Part shown: piece by piece, positions 57,491-64,000 of the stretch
Layout of the letters: each line of letters opens with the position of its first letter
Numbering within the stretch: the first letter of the stretch is position 1
NCBI GenBank assembly: GCA_963701675.1
Contig: OY969623.1
Span: forward strand, 1,612,001 to 1,676,000
From: G963701675 sp963701675
GTDB taxonomy: Bacteria > Planctomycetota > Planctomycetia > Gemmatales > Gemmataceae
Direction of reading: 5' to 3'
DNA length: 64,000 nt
Made by a program: the position numbers and the translations under genes
Notes under the pieces: model-generated
The model's database searches: none
Seen by the model: only the letters and a program-made list of their open reading frames with translations
Told to the model about the DNA's origin: nothing

Positions 57491-58081
57491 CTAGCCTTCC
57501 GGATTGTCGAGCAGTTCCGCCAGCCGACCTGCGAGTTCCTGAGGGAGCCGGGCCAACCAGGACCGGTCGACCAGGCCCACGCCGATCAAGTCCAGAACGT
57601 GTACTTGATCCTTTCGGCGGAATGACGTTAGTTTCATACGCAACACCGCGTCCAAATTAAGCACCGTCGCGGTCGCCGTCGGCTTTGACTCCGTCACGTC
57701 GGGCGCGGGGATTGCATACTCCTTTCGGACTTTTTCGCCGGCAAAAACAATGTGAACCGCATCGCGCGCTTTGGCGCCGGGGCGGTCCAAGAACATGTCG
57801 ATACCGGAGGAATGTCGATAGACGAAACCCGCGGCCGCGAGCGCGACTTTGGCGCGCTCCAAATCGGCGCGGCGGAGGAGGATGTCGACGTCTTGCGTGT
57901 TGCGTACGGCGGCTTCATCGACCTCCGCAACCCACGCTGCCACGGCATTCCCACCGACGACGGCATACGGGATGCCCGCTTGCTCCAGGGCTTGGGCTGC
58001 ACGCCGCATCCGCTCGCGCACCTTCTCCACGGCCGTCACCATCCTTTCCCAGGCCTGCCCACTGATAGCATGCGTGTCCAT
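57491..58081 (-). CDS. Nucleotidyltransferase-fold protein (DUF6036/AbiEii-like)
   Basis: About 196 residues. The nucleotidyltransferase site shows GIPYAVVGGNAVAAWV followed by RNTQDVDILLRRADLERA, with the metal-binding Asp pair in DVDIL. The rest (VLNLDAVLRMKLTSFRRKDQVHVLDLIGVGLV) fits the helical end of such proteins, which are often found near toxin-antitoxin or resistance genes. No partner gene is seen here. Substrate unknown. Confidence 0.78.
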   Translation of the reverse strand: MDTHAISGQAWERMVTAVEKVRERMRRAAQALEQAGIPYAVVGGNAVAAWVAEVDEAAVRNTQDVDILLRRADLERAKVALAAAGFVYRHSSGIDMFLDRPGAKARDAVHIVFAGEKVRKEYAIPAPDVTESKPTATATVLNLDAVLRMKLTSFRRKDQVHVLDLIGVGLVDRSWLARLPQELAGRLAELLDNPEG

Positions 58082-58290
58082 ACGAAATCCCCTTAACGCC
58101 GGCGCGGCACAATAACGTTGCAGAATAGCACATCGCTCAAAGCAGACAAAGACCGTCGCGCATACGGGCCGCTCACCGAAAAAACTCGGGGAAGCGACAC
58201 CTGGGCCGCTTCAGCGTGGTATCACTTCCATACACCAACCATGTGGCGGGTTGCCGCATGCGGTTACGTGTATTTACCGAGGAGCTTCCG

Positions 58291-59967
58291 ATGTCCATTC
58301 GATATGGTGTCAGCGGATTAGCATTGGCGTTGTTGGTCGGCGTTCCGGGTCGGGCTGCGGACAAAGATGTGAAGACTCCCGCCATCGTCGTCCGCGTCAA
58401 GTCCATTGACGGCTTGATCGAGGATGCAAAGTACGTCGCCAAGCTTTCCGGGAACGAAGAAGAAGCGAAACAGGGCGAAGGCTTCTTGCGTTCCTTCCTC
58501 GGTGAGAAGGGGAAAGAGGCGATTGATCCGACGCTGCCGATCGGCTTCTATGCCGCCGTCAGCGAAGACTTCCTAAACAGCAACGGCGCGTTGATGCTCC
58601 CGGTGGCCAACGAAAAATCCCTCGTGGAGTTTCTCGAACGATTCGGCGGTCAGGCGAAAAAAGGCGACGACGGCATCTACACGTTAACCCATCCCGGCGT
58701 GCCTGTGCCAGTGCCGATTTACATGCGTGTCGAAAACAAGTACGCCTATGTCACGGCACAGAACAAAGCGAGCCTGAAGAAGGAGAATCTCCTCGATCCG
58801 GCGCAAGTATTCGGAACCGACAAGCCAAAGACCGTTTCCATTTCACTCAGCATGGATCGCGTTCCCGGTGATGCGAAAGACTTCGCTCTTGGTTTCCTCG
58901 ATGCACGCTTTGCCGAAGAGCAAGGCAAGACCGAACCGGGTGAAACCAAAGCCCAGCAGGCCTTTCGGGTGGAGATCCTTAAAGAATTGGCTCGCCAGGC
59001 CACCAGCCTGATCAAGGAAAGCGGAAAGGCGGAGGTCTACTTCGATGTCGATCAAAAAGCGCAGGAACTGGTCGCCGACGTAGTGTTGACGGGCCGGAAA
59101 GGCTCAAAGCTGGCCGCCAACATAAGTGAATTCAGCCGGCATCAAAGCCTTGTGGCGAAATTAGGCGCTGCCGACGCCGCGGCCCGCGTCATGGCCCACA
59201 TCATGATGCCGGACAAGATTCGCCAGGCGCTCGAACCGGTCATTGACGAAGCGCTCACGAAAGCGATGCAAAACATGAACGATGACGCCCAACGCCGCCA
59301 GGCAGACAAATTCTTCAAGGCGGTGGCGCCGACGCTGAAGTCCGGGGAACTCGACGTCGCCGTGTCACTGCACGGGCCGACGACCGAAAAGCACTACACC
59401 ATTGTCGCCGGACTCAAGGTGAAGGACGGCCAAGGTATAGACACGGCGTTTCGGGAATTGGTCAAGAGTATTCCCGAACGCGATCGGCAGGCCTTCAAGT
59501 TCGACACCGAAAAAGTCGGCGGCGTCAGTGTGCATCGAATCGAGGCCCAATCGCTCTATCACGAAGCGATGCGCACCATCGTTGGTGAGAACGCGGTCCA
59601 CATCGCCGCGCGTGCTGACCTGGTGGTAGTTGCCGTCGGTCCCGACGCCGCCGGCGCACTCAAGGCAGCGTTAACGGCCCAACCGGGAACGGGCCCGCTG
59701 TTCGGCAGCGAAGTGGCCGTAGCGAAGATCGTACCGTTGATCGGCGCCGTCGAGAGCGTGCACGCCCAGAAGGCAACACCCGGCGAAGTGGAAAAGCTCG
59801 CCAAGGACGCGTTCGCAAATGGCGAGAAAGGTAACGATCTCGTTCGGCTCACGATCACCGGAGGCGACGCCTTCAAAGCCAGGTACACGTTGAAGGCGGA
59901 TGCGTTTCAATTTATCACCCGAGCCGGACTTTCCTATCGGATGCGCGCCGCCGCCGGGGATGAATAG
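58291..59967 (+). CDS. Large secreted protein of unknown function
   Basis: 558 residues. GAGGAG about 6 bases before the ATG sets the start. A signal peptide (IRYGVSGLALALLVGVPGRAA) is followed by a soluble alpha/beta protein: VVRVKSIDGLIEDAKYVAKLSG, GALMLPVANEKSLVEFLERFGGQAKKGDDGIYTL, and later LVVVAVGPDAAGALKAALTAQ. These patterns resemble the DUF3352-like protein at 40369 (ADLILRIDQPRRLLETLMEL), and both may belong to one planctomycete group. Function unknown. Confidence 0.75.
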   Translation: MSIRYGVSGLALALLVGVPGRAADKDVKTPAIVVRVKSIDGLIEDAKYVAKLSGNEEEAKQGEGFLRSFLGEKGKEAIDPTLPIGFYAAVSEDFLNSNGALMLPVANEKSLVEFLERFGGQAKKGDDGIYTLTHPGVPVPVPIYMRVENKYAYVTAQNKASLKKENLLDPAQVFGTDKPKTVSISLSMDRVPGDAKDFALGFLDARFAEEQGKTEPGETKAQQAFRVEILKELARQATSLIKESGKAEVYFDVDQKAQELVADVVLTGRKGSKLAANISEFSRHQSLVAKLGAADAAARVMAHIMMPDKIRQALEPVIDEALTKAMQNMNDDAQRRQADKFFKAVAPTLKSGELDVAVSLHGPTTEKHYTIVAGLKVKDGQGIDTAFRELVKSIPERDRQAFKFDTEKVGGVSVHRIEAQSLYHEAMRTIVGENAVHIAARADLVVVAVGPDAAGALKAALTAQPGTGPLFGSEVAVAKIVPLIGAVESVHAQKATPGEVEKLAKDAFANGEKGNDLVRLTITGGDAFKARYTLKADAFQFITRAGLSYRMRAAAGDE

Positions 59968-60117
59968 GCTGGTGTTCGCACATCTCGAGAGTTCTATCAA
60001 GGCGGCCGCCGCACAGCGACCGCTTTCATGCGCCAAACTTATCCACTGATTTCGAACGGCTATAATGGACAACAGGTATTTCCCACTACTGATGTTCACG
60101 AGCGCTGGTGGTTTGTC

Positions 60118-60726
60118 ATGAGCATGCCGAGGCCCAAGACGATTTACACCGTCGCTGAATACCTCACCCTCGAACGTGAGTCGCTTGACCGGCATGAGTA
60201 CATCGACGGTGAGATCTACGCCATGGCCGGGGAAAGCGATGAACATGGAGAGATCAGTACCAATCTCGTCATCGCGATTGGAAGCCAATTGAAAGGAACG
60301 ACGTGCCGGGTGCGCACCAAAGATACGAAGGTGCGGAGTGGCCCGACGCCGAGGCTTCATGGGTCGCGAAGTGGGCTTTACTCGTATCCGGACCTGGTCG
60401 TGATTTGTGGCGAACCAGATTATCACGACGATCACACAGATGTCCTGCTAAATCCAATTGTCATTATTGAAGTACTTTCCGAGTCGACCGAGGCCTTTGA
60501 TCGAGGTGAGAAACAAAAGCGCTATCAGACCTGGCACCCCTGGCTCACGGACTACATTCTGGTGTCTCAGGATCGTCCGGAAGTCGAACACTCCATTCGG
60601 CAAGCAGATGGAAGCTGGGCTCAGCACCACTACAGCGGCATCGACGCTAGCTTCACTATTGAATCTATTCGATGCACGGTGAAACTAGCGGATGTCTACG
60701 ATCGCGTGGAGTTTCCGAAAGACTGA
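60118..60726 (+). CDS. Uma2 family (DUF820) restriction-endonuclease-fold protein
   Basis: About 202 residues. The Uma2 pattern is clear: YTVAEYLTLERESLDRHEYIDGEIYAMAGES, EISTNLVIAIGSQL, a nuclease-like SYPDLVVICGEP with Asp, and PIVIIEVLSESTEAFDRGEKQKRYQ with Glu, which is the PD-(D/E)xK core. Uma2 genes are very common in planctomycetes and cyanobacteria; their target is unknown. The ATG at 60118 is used; upstream in-frame ATGs lack similarity. The end is close to the convergent rho gene. Confidence 0.88.
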   Translation: MSMPRPKTIYTVAEYLTLERESLDRHEYIDGEIYAMAGESDEHGEISTNLVIAIGSQLKGTTCRVRTKDTKVRSGPTPRLHGSRSGLYSYPDLVVICGEPDYHDDHTDVLLNPIVIIEVLSESTEAFDRGEKQKRYQTWHPWLTDYILVSQDRPEVEHSIRQADGSWAQHHYSGIDASFTIESIRCTVKLADVYDRVEFPKD

Positions 60727-60743
60727 TCCGAAGACCATTCGAT

Positions 60744-62213
60744 CTACGACAAGTTCATGCTCATCAAGAACTCCGCGTTGCTCTTCGTGCGGGTCATGCG
60801 GTTCGTGAGCAGTTCCATCGCCTCGACTGGATTCATGTCGCTCAGCACCTTGCGAAGGATATACATGCGGCGCAGTTCTTCCGGGTCCATCAGCAGGTCT
60901 TCCTTGCGCGTGCCGGAGCGATTGACGTCGATGGCCGGCCAGATGCGTTTGTCGACCAGTCGGCGGTCGAGGTGCAGCTCCATGTTGCCCGTGCCTTTGA
61001 ACTCCTCGAAGATCACTTCGTCCATGCGGCTGCCGGTGTCGATGAGGGCCGTCGCCAGAATCGTGAGCTGACCCGCCTTCTTCGATGTTTCGTGCCGCGC
61101 CGAAGAATCGCTTCGGCTTGTGCAGGGCGTTGGCGTCGACGCCGCCGGAGAGAATCTTGCCGGAGTGCGGCACTTCGGTGTTGTAGGCCCGGGCCAGGCG
61201 CGTGATGGAGTCGAGCAGGATCACCACGTCGATGCCGAATTCGACCATCCGCTTCGCTTTTTCGATCACCATTTCGCTGACTTGGACGTGCCGGCTCGCC
61301 GGTTCGTCGAACGTGGAGCTGACGACTTCGGCGTGCGGGCCTTTGACCGTGCGCTCCATCTCGGTCACTTCTTCGGGCCGCTCGTCGATCAGCAGCACGA
61401 TGACGTAGCATTCCGGAGTGATTGCGAAGCACGCTGTTGGCGATCTTTTGCAGCAGGATCGTCTTGCCCGTCCGCGGCGGCGCGACGATCAAGCCGCGCT
61501 GCCCCTTGCCGATGGGCGTCACGAGATCCATGACGCGCATGTTGATTTCTTGCGGGTCGGCCTCCAGTTGCAGCCGTTTGTCCGGATGCAGCGGCGTCAG
61601 GTCATCGAAGACGACCTTCTGCGTGAGAATGTCGGGGTCGTTGTAGTTGATCGCCTCGACGCGCAACAATGCGAAATAGCGCTCGTTCTCCTTGGGCGGT
61701 CGGATCTGCCCGGCCACGACGGACCCGGTCCGCAGGCCGAACCGCCGAATCTGGCTTGGCGAAATGTAAATGTCGTCCGGGCAGGGCAGATAGTTGTAAT
61801 CCGGACTGCGAAGGAATCCGAACCCGTCCGGAAGGACTTCCAGCGTACCTTCGCCGAACATCAGCCCGTTCTGCTTGACGCGTTCCTTCAGGATCTTGAA
61901 AGATCAGGTCCTGCTTCTTGAGGCCGGTGTAGTCGGTGAGACTTTCATCCTTGGCTACCTTGAGGAGCTGCGGCATGGTCATCTGCTGTAGTTCGCCGAT
62001 GTGCGTGCCGCCGCGCTTGATCTCCTCGTACCGATTGTTCACTTCGTCGTCGTAACCGACGAACTGGTCGCCATCCGATCCGGACGCCGCGGCCTTTTGC
62101 GCTTCGCGGATGTCCTGGAGTTCATCCTCGCCGTTGACGGGCTGTTCCGGTTTACTTCGGGCGCGGGGCCGCCCGCTGCTGGGAGCGTCGCGGCGACTCT
62201 TCGCTTCGGCCAT
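60744..62213 (-). CDS. rho: Transcription termination factor Rho (three frameshifts)
   Basis: About 489 residues in the restored frame. The N-terminal part (Ala/Ser/Asp-rich, then MPQLLKVAKDESLTDYTGLKKQDLIF) leads to the RNA-binding fold (PDGFGFLRSPDYNYLPCPDDIYISPSQIRRFGLRTG), the ATPase site (GLIVAPPRTGKTILLQKIA), the R-loop region (DSITRLARAYN) and the end (MDEVIFEEFKGTGNMELHLDRRL...). Frames change near 61900, 61421-61425 and 61070, each by one base. The joins read LKKQDLIF-QILKERVKQNGLMFGEG, ANSVL-AITPECYVIVLLIDERPEEV and EGGS-LTILATALIDTG. GTG 62219 is an alternative start (GGAG ahead). It follows coaE and polA in the same direction. Confidence 0.93.
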
Positions 62214-62440
62214 GGTCACATTACTCCTTCAAGAGGCTGGCGATGTCAACGGCCCGGCCATCCGGACGAATGCGGATGGCAGAAAACAGGTTCGATGTGT
62301 CGGTGAAAACGTCTTCACAGGACTAAACCACGCGACATGCACCAGCGGCAGGCATGCGAAATTAAGGTATGGGCACCGATCAAGACTATGGAGTTGTATA
62401 AGTTCGGATATGCCGATCATCGCAGTAGCTCGTGAGATTG

Positions 62441-63127
62441 TCAATGCGTACTTTTCCGCGGCGGCGTCTCGCCGCCCTTCTTCATAACTTCATGACCACT
62501 CGACGCGACTAATTGCCGAACGAATGATTCTACGTGTTTCGTCAACTCGTCCCGACAGGCTGCGTTCGGAATGATAACGTCGGCCCGCTTTCGCTTTTCG
62601 TCGAGCGGCATTTGTGCCTTTTCCCTGGCCGCCAAGTCGGCTTCCGTCCACCGGCGCTTCTGCTGCAATCGTTCGAGTCGGATTTGTCGTGGTGCATCGA
62701 CAAAGACCACGTGTGTGCACATTTCGTTCCAACCCGCCTCCAAAAGCACCGCGGCATCTAAGGCGGTGAATGCGATGTTGACGTCCTTTTCCACACGCGC
62801 GATCTCGGTACGAAACCCACGCTCGATAAAAGGGTGTGTGAGCGCCTCCAACGCTTTTTTTTGTTCGGCATCGGCGAACACGATCCGACCCAGTTGCCTG
62901 CGGTCGATCTCGCCGTCTGCCGCTACCACCGCCCTGCCCCATTTCTCGATGACCTTGGCTCGGATGTCCGGCTGACGTAAGGCCTTGTGGCCAAGGGCAT
63001 CTCCCGAGACCACATGACCGCCAAGCCGACCGAGTTCCTCCGCGACCAAAGTTTTCCCGCTACCAATGCCGCCGATAACTCCCACCACCGGCTTCAAATG
63101 ATCCGACTTCCGCAACGCCTTACGCAT
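62441..63127 (-). CDS. coaE: Dephospho-CoA kinase
   Basis: About 228 residues. Last step of coenzyme A synthesis: it phosphorylates the 3'-OH of dephospho-CoA. P-loop GVIGGIGSGKT, the following VSGDALGHKAL with the catalytic Asp region, and a helical core (LTHPFIERGFRTEI) with VFVDAPRQIRLERLQQKRRWTEADLAAREKAQMPLDEKRKRADVII are all as in the family. Begins 6 bases after the polA stop, so the two are one operon; rho follows after about 230 bases. Confidence 0.95.
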   Translation of the reverse strand: MRKALRKSDHLKPVVGVIGGIGSGKTLVAEELGRLGGHVVSGDALGHKALRQPDIRAKVIEKWGRAVVAADGEIDRRQLGRIVFADAEQKKALEALTHPFIERGFRTEIARVEKDVNIAFTALDAAVLLEAGWNEMCTHVVFVDAPRQIRLERLQQKRRWTEADLAAREKAQMPLDEKRKRADVIIPNAACRDELTKHVESFVRQLVASSGHEVMKKGGETPPRKSTH

Positions 63128-63133
63128 CTACGA

Positions 63134-64000
63134 TTACAACTCCACGACGTCGAGCCAGTTCGAGCCCGCCGCCAAATCCACCTTGAGGGGTACATTAAAC
63201 GGCAAGGCCGTGGTCATCTCGTGGGCGACAAGCTTGGCGATGTCCTGTAGTTCTTCCGGAGGCGCCTCAAACACCAATTCGTCGTGAATCTGAAGCAACA
63301 TCCGCGCTTTTCTTCGCTCGGCATGCAGCCGACGGTGAATGTTGAGCATCGCCATCTTGATCAAATCGGCCGCAGATCCTTGGATTTCCATGTTGATGGC
63401 TTCGCGCTCGGGCTGGTTCCGCTGCTGGTAGCTCGAATCGGCTCGGATACCGGTAATTTCACGACGCCGACCGAGTGTGGTGCTCACGTAGCGGTTCTCG
63501 CGGCACTTCTCGAGTAGTTCCGTGTGATAACGTGCCACCTTGGGATAGCGGGCGAAGAACGCGTCAATAAACTTCGCGGCCTCATCGAGAGAAATCCCCA
63601 ACCGCGGCGCCAAGCCGTGTCTGCTGATTCCGTAGATCACGCCGAAATTGATCGTCTTGGCGGCGCGGCGCATGTCCGCGGTCACGGCGTCTTCGGTAAC
63701 GCCAAACACCTGCGCCGCCACGGCAGCGTGAATATCCAGGTCCGCACTGAAGGCATTCTGCAACGCCTCCTCTCCGCTGAAATGAGCGAGAAGGCGGAGT
63801 TCGACTTGCGAATAGTCGGCCGTCAACAGCTGCCAACCTTCTTGCGGGATAAACGCCTGCCGAACTTGCCTGCCTTGCTCGCGCCGGACCGGGATGTTCT
63901 GCAGATTCGGGTCAGAACTCGACAAGCGACCGGTGGCGGCGACGGTCTGGTTGAACGAGGCGTGCACGCGCCCGGTCCGTGGATTGACCAGCGCCGGCAA
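63134..64000 (-). CDS. polA: DNA polymerase I, C-terminal polymerase domain (partial)
   Basis: The gene runs off the right edge; 288 codons are visible, covering the end of the polymerase domain. Motif A is in LLTADYSQVELRLLAHFSG with the catalytic Asp, the O helix in RRAAKTINFGVIYGISRHG (Phe at the position that selects deoxy- over dideoxynucleotides), and motif C in LLQIHDELVFEAP. Repairs DNA and processes Okazaki fragments. It precedes coaE and rho in the same orientation. Confidence 0.97.
   Translation of the reverse strand: MPALVNPRTGRVHASFNQTVAATGRLSSSDPNLQNIPVRREQGRQVRQAFIPQEGWQLLTADYSQVELRLLAHFSGEEALQNAFSADLDIHAAVAAQVFGVTEDAVTADMRRAAKTINFGVIYGISRHGLAPRLGISLDEAAKFIDAFFARYPKVARYHTELLEKCRENRYVSTTLGRRREITGIRADSSYQQRNQPEREAINMEIQGSAADLIKMAMLNIHRRLHAERRKARMLLQIHDELVFEAPPEELQDIAKLVAHEMTTALPFNVPLKVDLAAGSNWLDVVEL

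Overview
The window looks like a chromosomal segment of a planctomycete, most likely of the Gemmata/Gemmataceae type. The evidence is the gene content: a DUF1559 prepilin-like protein translationally coupled to a small lipoprotein, a TIGR03000-type protein, a DUF1800/DUF1501 pair, two Ser/Thr kinases (one fused to a STAND ATPase and a formylglycine-enzyme-like domain), and giant secreted proteins that begin with an LE-RLED-R-APA motif. The DNA is GC-rich by eye. I see no prophage, transposase, rRNA or CRISPR array. One tRNA (Cys, GCA) is present.

Layout. 1-350: end of an ABC-2 type permease. 497-1992: DUF1559 protein plus lipoprotein. 2051-6251: lepA, an unusual signal peptidase I, and a hotdog thioesterase. 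6360-10730: the giant kinase-STAND-FGE protein. 10732-24552 (minus): an island of very large secreted repeat proteins, made of three long genes and one truncated relative. Two of them carry 14 FG-GAP/VCBS-type repeats each and share a nearly identical stretch of DNA. 24672-27228: BNR-type propeller, a small secreted peptide, dienelactone hydrolase, tRNA-Cys. 27401-30157: sdpR/sdpI-like pair followed by a secreted alpha/beta hydrolase. 30197-32784: antitoxin, PIN toxin, archease and RtcB RNA ligase, all in one direction. 32688-37553: GT87-type glycosyltransferase, HEAT/propeller protein, TIGR03000 protein, lipid kinase. 37582-42153 (minus): secreted DUF3352-like protein, DUF1800 and DUF1501. 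42344-42655: orphan Phd/YefM antitoxin with a palindromic operator candidate. 42815-49726: a membrane protein with an anti-sigma-like N terminus, a tail-anchored kinase, and a divergent four-gene operon of membrane-anchored coiled-coil proteins. 49927-60726: MmgE/PrpD protein, S46 peptidase, family-4 uracil-DNA glycosylase, BON protein, barstar-like protein, Sel1 protein, nucleotidyltransferase, large secreted protein, Uma2 protein. 60744-64000 (minus): rho, coaE and the 3' part of polA.

A caution for every reader: at least eight conserved genes (signal peptidase I, dienelactone hydrolase, rtcB, the lipid kinase, the 42815 membrane protein, a giant surface protein, the barstar-like protein and, three times, rho) have their reading frame broken by one-base shifts, often in short homopolymer or GC runs. 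Since rho is usually essential, residual sequencing or assembly indels are the simplest explanation. I annotate these genes across the shift and give the approximate position.

Most interesting leads: (1) an RNA-cleaving PIN toxin in line with the RNA-repair pair archease/RtcB; (2) two paralogous surface proteins with exactly 14 propeller repeats broken by a distinct linker after repeat 7, suggesting paired seven-bladed propellers; (3) the four-gene coiled-coil operon with a shared N-terminal membrane anchor next to a kinase; (4) a signal peptidase I with both a zinc-ribbon-like and a large beta-sandwich-like insertion.
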